Source: Flavobacteriales bacterium
Lineage (GTDB): Bacteria; Bacteroidota; Bacteroidia; Flavobacteriales; BACL11
Direction: 5' to 3'
Length of the DNA: 8,553 bases
Assembly (NCBI GenBank): GCA_002728175.1
Contig: PBVH01000030.1
Coordinates: 38,101-46,653 of the forward strand
The translations under genes were made by a program, and so were the position numbers. Of this stretch, positions 1 to 6,821 are shown piece after piece; position 1 is the first letter of the stretch, and every line of letters starts with the position of its first letter. The notes below the pieces were generated by a model, which saw only the letters and a list, made by a program, of their open reading frames with translations, had not been told where the DNA came from and did no database searches.

Positions 1-1650
1 GATTTATCCATAAATGAAGAAATTGAAAAATATAGACTTAATACTACAACATCATTACTTTCTGGTAGAAAAGATATAATTGTTGTCTCCTCTGTTAGTT
101 GTATTTATGGAATTGGTAATCCTGAAGATTTTTATGATGGAATAATAAATATCGCTGTTGGAGACTTAATTAGTAGAGAAAAACTACTTCAAAAACTAGT
201 TAATTCATTATATCATAGAACAACAGAAAAATTTACAAGGGGTAGTTTTAGAGTATTAGGAGAGACTGTTGATATTTTTTTAGCTCATAATGATTTAGCA
301 TATAGAATTATTTTTTTTGGCAACGAAATTGAAGAAATTGAGAGCTTTAAACCTGAAAATGGAAAAATAATTGAAGATCATAAGAATATTACAATATATC
401 CAGCAAATATTTTTATGACATCAAAAGAAAAAACACATAATGCAATTAAAGATATACAAGATGATTTAGTTAAACGAATAGACTATTTTAATGATGTGGG
501 ACTCAAATTAGAAGCTAAAAGAATAAAAGAAAGAACTGAATTTGATATTGAAATGATTAAAGAATTAGGCTATTGTTCAGGAATAGAAAACTACTCTAGA
601 TATTTTGATGGAAGAAAATCTGGAAGCAGACCATTCTGTTTACTAGATTATTTTCCAAAAAATTATTTAACAGTAATTGACGAAAGTCATGTTACAATAC
701 CTCAAATAAGAGCTATGTTTGGTGGAGACAAGTCAAGAAAAACAACATTAGTAGAACATGGATTTAGACTACCAGCAGCAATGGATAATAGACCACTAAC
801 ATTTGATGAGTTTGAACTTATTAGTAATCAAACTATATATGTTAGTGCTACACCCTCAGATTTCGAACTAGAAAGGTCTAATGGAATAATTACAGAACAA
901 ATATTAAGACCAACAGGGTTACTAGATCCAAAAATAGAAGTCAGAGATTCGAAAAATCAAGTTGATGACCTGTTAAATGAGATTAATTTTCGGGTTGAAA
1001 AAAAAGAAAGAATTTTAGTAACAACTCTTACAAAAAGAATGGCAGAAGAGTTTAATAAATATTTACATCGATTTAATATTAAATGTAGCTATATTCATTC
1101 TGATGTTGATACATTAGAAAGAGTTGAAATTCTTCACGGTCTAAAAGAGGGAAAATTTGATGTTTTAATAGGAGTAAATCTACTAAGAGAAGGACTTGAC
1201 CTACCTGAAGTAAGTTTAGTAGCAATTATGGATGCTGACAAAGAAGGGTTTCTTAGATCAGAAAGATCTTTAACACAAACTGCAGGCAGAGCAGCAAGAA
1301 ATATTAATGGTCTTGTAATTATGTATGCAAAAACTATCACAAAATCTATGAAAAATACTATTGACAAAACCTCTTTAAGAAGAAAAAAACAATTAGAATT
1401 TAACAAAAAAAATAATATTGTTCCTAAACCTATTATTAAAAAAGAGCATATTGTATTTGGTGAAAGACAAAAAATAAATTACGATAAACCAAATAAATCA
1501 CAAACAATTGATGAAATAAAAAAACAAATAACAATTGCAAAAAAAGAAATGCAAATGATGGCAAAAGAATTAAATTTTGTTGAAGCAGCAAGAATTAGAG
1601 ATGAAATAATAAATTTAGAAAAGCAATTAAATAACAAAAAACGGGCTTAA
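1..1650 (+). CDS. uvrB: UvrABC excinuclease subunit B, 5' end outside the window
   Basis: UvrB is the damage-verifying helicase-like subunit of nucleotide excision repair: UvrA loads it onto damaged DNA and it then recruits UvrC to cut. The reading frame is open from base 1 with no stop before 1648-1650, giving 549 visible residues. Full-length UvrB is usually about 660-680, so roughly 115-120 N-terminal residues are missing, including the Walker A loop and the damage-probing beta-hairpin. The ATG at 415 is internal: the codons before it encode typical UvrB sequence such as SSVSCIYGIG. Visible landmarks, numbered from the first visible residue, are RPFCLLDYFP (about 210-219), helicase motif II DESH (227-230, bases 679-690), VSATP (281-285), motif VI QTAGRAARN (426-434) and a C-terminal UVR domain (about 505-540) of the kind that contacts UvrC. 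The frame is intact. The gene converges on cspA, and its stop codon lies inside a terminator hairpin. Confidence 0.98.
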   Translation, partial: DLSINEEIEKYRLNTTTSLLSGRKDIIVVSSVSCIYGIGNPEDFYDGIINIAVGDLISREKLLQKLVNSLYHRTTEKFTRGSFRVLGETVDIFLAHNDLAYRIIFFGNEIEEIESFKPENGKIIEDHKNITIYPANIFMTSKEKTHNAIKDIQDDLVKRIDYFNDVGLKLEAKRIKERTEFDIEMIKELGYCSGIENYSRYFDGRKSGSRPFCLLDYFPKNYLTVIDESHVTIPQIRAMFGGDKSRKTTLVEHGFRLPAAMDNRPLTFDEFELISNQTIYVSATPSDFELERSNGIITEQILRPTGLLDPKIEVRDSKNQVDDLLNEINFRVEKKERILVTTLTKRMAEEFNKYLHRFNIKCSYIHSDVDTLERVEILHGLKEGKFDVLIGVNLLREGLDLPEVSLVAIMDADKEGFLRSERSLTQTAGRAARNINGLVIMYAKTITKSMKNTIDKTSLRRKKQLEFNKKNNIVPKPIIKKEHIVFGERQKINYDKPNKSQTIDEIKKQITIAKKEMQMMAKELNFVEAARIRDEIINLEKQLNNKKRA

Positions 1651-1662
1651 AGCCCGTTTTTT
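1636..1662. terminator. Compact bidirectional intrinsic terminator shared by uvrB and cspA
   Basis: ACGGGC (1641-1646) pairs with GCCCGT (1652-1657) around a five-base TTAAA loop. A run of A (1636-1641) lies on the left and a run of T (1657-1662) on the right. The A and T runs can extend the stem or act as the U-tract in either direction, so the element can end uvrB from the left and the folD/cspA side from the right. The uvrB stop codon (1648-1650) is in the loop, and the last codons of uvrB form the left arm. Termination in both directions is inferred from the symmetry. Confidence 0.85.
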
Positions 1663-1684
1663 ATCATATATTGAATAATGTTAA

Positions 1685-1882
1685 TTAAGCATTTACAATA
1701 TTCTTAGCTACAGGGCCTTTTTCGCCATCAGCTGCTTCAAATGTTACTGAAGCTCCTTCCTTTAAGGTTTTAAAGCCTTCAACTTGAATTTCTTGAAAAT
1801 GCGCAAAGTAGTCAGTTCCATCAGAACCTTCAATAAAACCATATCCTTTACTTGCATTAAACCATTTTACTGTTCCTTCCAT
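1685..1882 (-). CDS. cspA: CspA-family cold-shock domain protein
   Basis: This 65-residue protein is a single cold-shock domain (OB-fold), the usual size for bacterial Csp proteins. These bind single-stranded RNA and DNA, melt RNA structure and help translation at low temperature or in stationary phase. It opens with GTVKWFN, followed by the RNP1 motif KGYGFI (residues 12-17). The RNP2 position reads DYFAHF (24-29) where DVFVHF is the common form, so two RNP2 positions are unusual although the aromatic residues are kept. The C-terminal half, with GPVAKNI, is canonical. The ATG at 1882 is the only sensible start and has no Shine-Dalgarno sequence. The gene lies 71 bp after folD on the same strand, with its own putative promoter at 1937-1944 and a hairpin at 1912-1927 in the leader. 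Which paralogue it is, and whether cold induces it, cannot be told from sequence. The symbol is used in the family sense. Confidence 0.95.
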   Translation of the reverse strand: MEGTVKWFNASKGYGFIEGSDGTDYFAHFQEIQVEGFKTLKEGASVTFEAADGEKGPVAKNIVNA

Positions 1883-1911
1883 AATTGTTTTTTAAAATTT
1901 AATTAATACTA

Positions 1912-1927
1912 GTGGGAACAACCCCAC
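1912..1927 (-). promoter_or_regulatory. GC-rich hairpin near the 5' end of the cspA leader
   Basis: On the minus strand GTGGG (1927-1923) can pair with CCCAC (1916-1912) around a six-base loop; a G-T pair would extend the stem by one. It is the only GC-rich island in the 71-bp folD-cspA gap. If the TAnnTTTG box at 1937-1944 is the promoter, the hairpin begins about six bases into the mRNA. It could be a 5' stabiliser or a structured leader, which is common in cold-shock genes. It could also be a weak folD terminator, but no uninterrupted T-run follows it, so I favour a leader element. Confidence 0.55.
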
Positions 1928-1936
1928 AAAACGCAT

Positions 1937-1944
1937 CAAAGATA
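1937..1944 (-). promoter_or_regulatory. Putative cspA promoter, Bacteroidota -7 box
   Basis: The minus strand reads TATCTTTG here, a perfect match to TAnnTTTG, the -7 element of the Bacteroidota primary sigma factor. It starts 10 bases after the folD stop and would give a leader of about 50 bases for cspA. No clear -33 TTG element is visible upstream. At this base composition about 0.03 such matches are expected per 40 bases, so the match is suggestive rather than proof. Confidence 0.6.
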
Positions 1945-1953
1945 ATAAAATAA

Positions 1954-2832
1954 TTAATATACTTCTTTATTAGCTGATTTGAGAGTATTTTGTAACAACA
2001 TTGCAATTGTCATGGGACCAACACCTCCAGGTACTGGTGTAATATAACTACATGAATCTTTAACCGAATTGAAATTTACATCTCCAAGTAGTTTCCAACC
2101 ACTTTTTGTTTTGTCAGATTTAACTCTTGTAATTCCAACATCAATTATACACACTCCCTCTTTGATCATACTTTTATCAATAAACTCTGATTTACCCAAT
2201 GCAACGATTAAAATGTCAGCTTGCTTAGTAATATATTTTAGATTTTTTGTTCGACTGTGAGTTAAAGTAACAGTGCAGTTACCTATTTCATTGTTTTTCC
2301 CCATCAAAATACTAATAGGCAAACCTACAATATTACTTCTTCCAACTACCACACAATGTTTTCCAGATGTTTCTATATTATATCTTTTGAGTAGCTCAAC
2401 TATACCTGCAGGTGTTGCAGAAATATAAGTTGGTAAATTTAACTGCATTTTACCTAAATTTATTGGATGAAAACCATCTACATCTTTCAAAGGGTTAATA
2501 GATTGTGTGATTTTAATTTCATTTATATGTTTTGGTAACGGAAGCTGAACAATTAATCCATCTATATCGTCATTACAATTAATTTCTTCAATTTTTTTTA
2601 ATAATTTTTCTTGCGAAATATTTTCTTTAAATCTAATCAAAGATGAAACAAAACCAACTTTTTCACAAGCCTTAACTTTTGCAGCAACATATGTTTCACT
2701 AGCACCATTTTCACCAACTAAAATAGCTGCTAGATGAGGAGGGCGTTTATTTAGCTTTAAATTTCTAATTACTGATTGAGCAATTTCGTTTTTTATTTCG
2801 GTTGCTACTTTATTTCCATCTAATATTTTCAT
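1954..2832 (-). CDS. folD: Bifunctional methylenetetrahydrofolate dehydrogenase / methenyltetrahydrofolate cyclohydrolase
   Basis: FolD interconverts 5,10-methylene-, 5,10-methenyl- and 10-formyl-tetrahydrofolate in the cytoplasm, using NADP(H). It feeds purine synthesis and formylation of initiator tRNA. At 292 residues it has normal family length. Visible features are the active-site Y48 and K52 in YVAAK, Q96 in VQLPLP, the DVDGFHP signature (117-123), the dinucleotide-binding segment VVGRSNIVGLP (162-172) and the C-terminal family signature PVPGGVGPMT (266-275). All key residues are present, so both activities are expected. The start lies only 2 bp after the ffh stop, with no room for a promoter and no Shine-Dalgarno sequence. 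It is therefore almost certainly co-transcribed, and probably translationally coupled, with ffh. ffh-folD adjacency is familiar to me from other flavobacteria. No convincing terminator separates it from cspA. Confidence 0.97.
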   Translation of the reverse strand: MKILDGNKVATEIKNEIAQSVIRNLKLNKRPPHLAAILVGENGASETYVAAKVKACEKVGFVSSLIRFKENISQEKLLKKIEEINCNDDIDGLIVQLPLPKHINEIKITQSINPLKDVDGFHPINLGKMQLNLPTYISATPAGIVELLKRYNIETSGKHCVVVGRSNIVGLPISILMGKNNEIGNCTVTLTHSRTKNLKYITKQADILIVALGKSEFIDKSMIKEGVCIIDVGITRVKSDKTKSGWKLLGDVNFNSVKDSCSYITPVPGGVGPMTIAMLLQNTLKSANKEVY

Positions 2833-2834
2833 AC

Positions 2835-4181
2835 TTATTTCATTCCAGGAATTCCTCCCCTTGATTGCATCATCTGCATCATCTTTTGAGCTCCACCACC
2901 TTGCATCATCTTCATCATTTTGCTCATTTGAGAAAATTGTTTAATTAATTGATTTACTTGTGTTATATCAGTACCACTTCCTAAAGCAATTCTTTTTCTT
3001 CTACTACCATTTAGAATTTTAGGATTTCTTCTTTCAAATTTTGTCATAGAATTGATAATAGCTTCAATACCTTTGAATGAGTCATCATCAACATCTACAT
3101 TTTTCATTGCTTTATTCATACCTGGAATCATACCCATCAAGTCTTTAACATTACCCATTTTTTTAATTTGCTGAATTTGTTTTAAAAAGTCATCAAATCC
3201 AAATTGGTTCTTAGCTATTTTTTTCTGAACTTTTCTAGCTTCTTCTTCATCAAATTGTTGTTGAGCCCTCTCTACCAAAGAGATAACATCACCCATACCT
3301 AAAATTCTACTCGCCATTCTTTCAGGATGAAATACATCTAAGCCATCCATCTTTTCTGATGTACCAATAAATTTAATTGGTTTATCAACGACAGATCTTA
3401 TTGTTAAAGCAGCTCCCCCTCTAGTATCACCATCAAGCTTAGTTAAAACTACTCCATCAAAATTTAATTTTTCGTTAAAAGCTTTAGCTGTATTTACAGC
3501 ATCTTGACCAGTCATAGAATCAACTACAAATAAAATTTCATCTGGATTAATACTATTTTTAACTGAATATATTTCGTTCATCATCACCTCATCAACCGCT
3601 AATCTACCAGCAGTATCAATAATAACTACATTTTGACCATTTTCTTTAGCATGAGAAATAGAGGACTTTGCAATGTTTACAGGATTTTTTTCTTCTCTAT
3701 TTAAGTATACATCAACATTAACTTGATCTGCTAATACTTCTAATTGATCTATTGCAGCAGGTCTGTAAACATCACACGCAACCAAAAGTGGTCGTTTATT
3801 AAACTTTTGCTTTAAATATAATGCTAACTTTCCAGAAAATGTTGTTTTACCAGAACCTTGTAAACCAGAAATCAATATAACTGTTAATGAACTTTTTAAA
3901 TTAATATCAGACTTTTCACTTCCCATCAAGTCCGACAACTCATCTTTCATGATTTTTGTAAGTAACTGTCCAGGCTGCACAGCTGTTAGTACTTTTTGTC
4001 CAAGAGCCTTTTCTTTAACTTTATTTGTAAACGATTTAGCTGTCTTAAAATCTACATCAGCTGCTAATAAAGCTTTCCTGATTTCTTTCATTGTTTGAGC
4101 AACATTGATTTCAGAAATACTTCCTTGTCCCTTTAAAACTTTAAAGGCTTTTTCTAGCTTATTTGTTAAATTATCAAACAT
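2835..4181 (-). CDS. ffh: Signal recognition particle protein Ffh (SRP54)
   Basis: Ffh is the GTPase protein of the signal recognition particle. With the small SRP RNA it binds signal sequences emerging from ribosomes and docks on FtsY at the membrane. The 448-residue length is typical. The order is an N-terminal helical N domain (about 1-90), then the G domain with P-loop GLQGSGKTT (106-114), DVYRPAAIDQL (137-147), DTAGR (189-193), TKLDGDTRGG (247-256) and the closing GTSEKMDGLDVFHP (273-286), and last the M domain (about 325-448). The M domain carries the RNA-binding signature SRRKRIALGSG (393-403) and a very methionine-rich tail, consistent with the signal-sequence groove. Nothing key is missing. 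The ATG at 4181 is preceded by a putative -7 box (4198-4205) and no Shine-Dalgarno sequence. It follows rimO by 37 bp and is tightly linked to folD. The SRP RNA gene is not in this window. Confidence 0.98.
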   Translation of the reverse strand: MFDNLTNKLEKAFKVLKGQGSISEINVAQTMKEIRKALLAADVDFKTAKSFTNKVKEKALGQKVLTAVQPGQLLTKIMKDELSDLMGSEKSDINLKSSLTVILISGLQGSGKTTFSGKLALYLKQKFNKRPLLVACDVYRPAAIDQLEVLADQVNVDVYLNREEKNPVNIAKSSISHAKENGQNVVIIDTAGRLAVDEVMMNEIYSVKNSINPDEILFVVDSMTGQDAVNTAKAFNEKLNFDGVVLTKLDGDTRGGAALTIRSVVDKPIKFIGTSEKMDGLDVFHPERMASRILGMGDVISLVERAQQQFDEEEARKVQKKIAKNQFGFDDFLKQIQQIKKMGNVKDLMGMIPGMNKAMKNVDVDDDSFKGIEAIINSMTKFERRNPKILNGSRRKRIALGSGTDITQVNQLIKQFSQMSKMMKMMQGGGAQKMMQMMQSRGGIPGMK

Positions 4182-4197
4182 AAAATATAGTTTTAGA

Positions 4198-4205
4198 CAA
4201 AAATA
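4198..4205 (-). promoter_or_regulatory. Putative internal promoter for ffh-folD, -7 box
   Basis: The minus strand reads TATTTTTG, matching TAnnTTTG, in the 37-bp gap between rimO and ffh. The expected start of transcription would leave a leader of only about a dozen bases. No -33 TTG at proper spacing is visible, and the surroundings are T-rich, so chance is possible. No terminator follows rimO, so ffh-folD could be read both from here and from ftsY-rimO. Confidence 0.4.
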
Positions 4206-4218
4206 ACTAATTCAAAAA

Positions 4219-5532
4219 TTATTTTACTATTTCTGCATACAAATCAAAATGATCAGCATTTTTAACAATAACATTAGCAAAATCACCAATTCTAACATAT
4301 GCATTTTTCGATTCAACCAAAACTTCATTATCAACATCTGGACTATCGTGTTCAGTTCTACCGATAAAATATTTTCCTTCTTTTCTATCAAAAAGAACTT
4401 TAAATATTTTTCCTATTTTTTTTTGATTTAAATTATATGAAATGTCAGACTGAAGATTCATAATTTCTTTTACTCTTCTAGCTTTAACTTTTGCAGAAAC
4501 ATTATCATCAAGAGAAAAAGCCGATGTATTTTCTTCATGTGAGTATTCAAATACACCTAATCTTTCAAATTTAGTTTCTGAAACCCATTTTTTTAACTCT
4601 TCAAAATTTTCTTCAGTTTCTCCAGGATATCCAACAATTAATGTTGTTCTAATTGCAATGCCAGGAACTTTTTTCCTAAAATTAGACAATAATTGATTCG
4701 TTTTTTCAAATGTTGTTCCTCTTTTCATTGACTTTAATATATTATCACTAATATGTTGAAGAGGAATATCAATATAATTACATATTTTTTTATTGTTTCT
4801 AATAACATCTAAAACATCGTTTGGAAATCCAGTAGGAAAAGCATAATGAATTCTAATCCACTCAATTTGATCAATTTTTGATAATTCTAAAAGTAAACTA
4901 GCCAATTTTCTTTTTTTATAAATATCTAAACCATAATATGTTAAATCTTGTGCAATTAATATTAGTTCTTTAACACCATTAATTGCTAGTTTAGATGCTT
5001 CTTTGACTAGATCTTCTATTTTTTTTGATCTGTGCTTGCCTCGCATGAGTGGAATAGCACAAAAAGAACATGGCCGATCACAACCCTCAGATATTTTTAA
5101 ATAAGCATAGTGCTGCGGAGTTGTAGTTATTCTATCTCCTAGCAATTCATGTTTATAATCTGCTCCCAATACTTTTAATAATTTTGGTAAATCGGTTGTT
5201 CCAAAATATTGATCTACATTAGGTATTTCTGATTGTAAATCTGGTTTATATCTTTCAGATAAACATCCAGTTACATAAAGTTTGTCAATATAACCCTTCT
5301 CCTTTAGTTTTGCTTGTGTCAGAATAGTATTAATTGATTCCTGCTTTGCGTTATCAATAAAACCACATGTATTAACAACAACAATGTTCGCATCTTGTGA
5401 AGCTGATTCATGCTCAACATTTATTTTGTTTGCAGATAATTGGCTCATTAACACTTCAGAATCATAAATGTTCTTAGAACAACCTAAAGTAATTATATTA
5501 ATTTTATTTTTTTTACTTGATTTTGTTCGCAT
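4219..5532 (-). CDS. rimO: Ribosomal protein S12 methylthiotransferase RimO
   Basis: RimO is a radical-SAM enzyme with two iron-sulfur clusters that adds a methylthio group to a conserved aspartate of ribosomal protein uS12. The 437 residues cover the whole family fold. The N-terminal MTTase domain has cluster ligands C18, C56 and C90. The radical-SAM core has CDRPCSFC, giving C151, C155 and C158. A C-terminal TRAM domain spans about 372-437. RimO rather than the tRNA enzyme MiaB is indicated by LGCSKNIYDSE at the first cysteine, DIPLQHISDNIL (255-266) and RTEHDSPDVDNEV near 392-404. The chosen ATG at 5532 gives a short basic lead before the first strand and overlaps the end of ftsY by 20 bp in another frame, which suggests translational coupling. 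There is no Shine-Dalgarno sequence. ftsY-rimO adjacency is, as I recall, common in Bacteroidota. Confidence 0.96.
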   Translation of the reverse strand: MRTKSSKKNKINIITLGCSKNIYDSEVLMSQLSANKINVEHESASQDANIVVVNTCGFIDNAKQESINTILTQAKLKEKGYIDKLYVTGCLSERYKPDLQSEIPNVDQYFGTTDLPKLLKVLGADYKHELLGDRITTTPQHYAYLKISEGCDRPCSFCAIPLMRGKHRSKKIEDLVKEASKLAINGVKELILIAQDLTYYGLDIYKKRKLASLLLELSKIDQIEWIRIHYAFPTGFPNDVLDVIRNNKKICNYIDIPLQHISDNILKSMKRGTTFEKTNQLLSNFRKKVPGIAIRTTLIVGYPGETEENFEELKKWVSETKFERLGVFEYSHEENTSAFSLDDNVSAKVKARRVKEIMNLQSDISYNLNQKKIGKIFKVLFDRKEGKYFIGRTEHDSPDVDNEVLVESKNAYVRIGDFANVIVKNADHFDLYAEIVK

Positions 5533-6742
5533 TTTTAAACAATGAATCTATAAATTCTAATTTATTGAACTCTTGAAGATCATATATCCCTTCTCCTACT
5601 CCAATATAATTAACAGGTATTTTAAATTGATCAGAAATTCCAATAACAACTCCTCCCTTAGCAGTTCCATCTAGTTTAGTTAAGGTAATTGAATCTACTT
5701 TTGTAGCCTTTGTGAACTGATTAGCTTGTTCAATAGCATTTTGTCCTGTTGAGGCATCTAGAACTAGCATAACATTATGAGGTGCATCTGTAACTACTTT
5801 AGACATAACATTTTTAATTTTAGTCAATTCATTCATTAAGTTTATTTTATTGTGTAGTCTACCAGCAGTATCAATGATAACAACATCATAATTATTTGCT
5901 TTTGCTGATTGCAATGTATCGAAACAAACGGATGCAGGATCAGAACCCATTGATTGTTTAACTATATCAACTCCTACTCTTTCACTCCATATTACCAATT
6001 GATCCACAGCAGCTGCTCTAAATGTATCAGCAGCACCTAATAAAACTTTTTTTCCTTGTTTTTTGAACAAATGAGCTAATTTCCCAATAGTAGTTGTTTT
6101 TCCTACACCATTAACTCCAACAACCATAATCACATGAGGAGTACTATTAAAATTAATTTTTTGATCATTATTATCAAGCATTAATAATGAAATTTCATCT
6201 TTTAAAAAATTATTTAACTCAGATGAATTAATATATTTATCTTTTTTAACTCTATCTTCTAACTTTTCTATAATCTTTAATGAAGTTTCTACACCAATAT
6301 CAGAAGATATTAAAACTTCTTCTATGTCGTCTAAAACTAGTTCATCAATTACTTTTTTTCCCGCAACTTGCCTAGCAAGTTTACTGAAGAAACTATCTTT
6401 TGTTTTTTTAATTCCAGAATCTAATTTTTTCTTCTTGTCATTAAGATTCGGTTCATTTTCTTTATAAAAATTCTTATTAGAATTACTTTCTTGTAATGGT
6501 TTGTTTTCAGAATCCTCAACTTTATCGGCTTTTAATTCAAGATTTAGATTAGAGCTTTTTTTAACTTTTTCAGTCTCTGATTTAACCTCTATATTAAAAT
6601 CTTTTGGTTTTTCAGATTCAGATTTGTTTTTATCTTTTTTATCTAAAACATTTTTTTTTGATGATAAAGAATCTTTTTTCTTCTTGTTTTTATCAACATT
6701 ATTTTCATTAAATATTTTTTTAAACTTGTCAAAAATCCCCAT
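5513..6742 (-). CDS. ftsY: Signal recognition particle receptor FtsY
   Basis: FtsY is the membrane-associated GTPase that receives SRP-ribosome complexes and hands them to the Sec translocon. The 409-residue protein starts MGIFDKFKKIF, a short amphipathic, basic segment. It continues with about 100 residues of low-complexity Lys/Glu/Asp/Ser/Asn sequence, the variable acidic-basic A region. The conserved NG domain starts near residue 112. G motifs are P-loop GVNGVGKTTT (209-218), DTFRAAAVDQL (239-249), DTAGR (291-295), TKLDGTAKGG (355-364) and GVGE (381-384). DTFRAAA, where Ffh has DVYRPAA, marks it as the receptor rather than a second SRP54. The ATG at 6742 has no Shine-Dalgarno sequence. No -7 box is visible in the 79-bp gap upstream, which instead holds a strong terminator, so its promoter is unclear. 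Its 3' end overlaps rimO. Confidence 0.98.
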   Translation of the reverse strand: MGIFDKFKKIFNENNVDKNKKKKDSLSSKKNVLDKKDKNKSESEKPKDFNIEVKSETEKVKKSSNLNLELKADKVEDSENKPLQESNSNKNFYKENEPNLNDKKKKLDSGIKKTKDSFFSKLARQVAGKKVIDELVLDDIEEVLISSDIGVETSLKIIEKLEDRVKKDKYINSSELNNFLKDEISLLMLDNNDQKINFNSTPHVIMVVGVNGVGKTTTIGKLAHLFKKQGKKVLLGAADTFRAAAVDQLVIWSERVGVDIVKQSMGSDPASVCFDTLQSAKANNYDVVIIDTAGRLHNKINLMNELTKIKNVMSKVVTDAPHNVMLVLDASTGQNAIEQANQFTKATKVDSITLTKLDGTAKGGVVIGISDQFKIPVNYIGVGEGIYDLQEFNKLEFIDSLFKNANKIK

Positions 6743-6769
6743 TACATTATATTTATTATTTCATTAAAG

Positions 6770-6803
6770 AAAAAAAGCTTCTTTCATGTGAAAGAAGCTT
6801 TTT
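6770..6803 (-). terminator. Strong intrinsic terminator after the rpmG-DUF4295 unit
   Basis: A perfect 14-bp inverted repeat (6772-6785 with 6790-6803) closes on a four-base loop (6786-6789). Its core is AGCTTCTTTC / GAAAGAAGCT. On the minus strand the stem ends in a seven-base T run (6776-6770), the classic intrinsic-terminator form. It lies about 18 bp after the DUF4295 stop and about 27 bp before the ftsY start. The right-hand side also ends in five T on the plus strand, but no plus-strand gene needs it. Confidence 0.9.
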
Positions 6804-6821
6804 ATAATTTGTTAAAAATAT

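Noticed and set aside
415..417. ATG at 415 as the start of uvrB
   Set aside because: The same frame is open back to base 1 and encodes conserved UvrB residues, so the gene begins outside the window.
1134..1406. Minus-strand open frame of 90 codons opposite uvrB
   Set aside because: It is antisense to a strongly conserved helicase region, gives a composition-driven hydrophobic sequence and has no recognisable domain. uvrB explains the DNA.
2069..2260. Plus-strand open frame of 63 codons inside folD
   Set aside because: Shadow of folD on the other strand, without a promoter or a family match.
2850..2945. Repetitive-looking tract at the 3' end of ffh
   Set aside because: It encodes the Met/Gln/Gly-rich tail of the Ffh M domain, so the repetition reflects protein composition and is not a DNA repeat element.
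4249..4431. Plus-strand open frame of 60 codons inside rimO
   Set aside because: Asn/Ile/Phe-rich translation typical of AT-rich antisense. It lies over the conserved TRAM domain of rimO.
6501..6767. Plus-strand frame of 88 codons opposite the start of ftsY
   Set aside because: The Phe/Ser/Leu-rich product is the reverse of the Lys/Glu-rich FtsY A region. It resembles a membrane protein only because of that composition.
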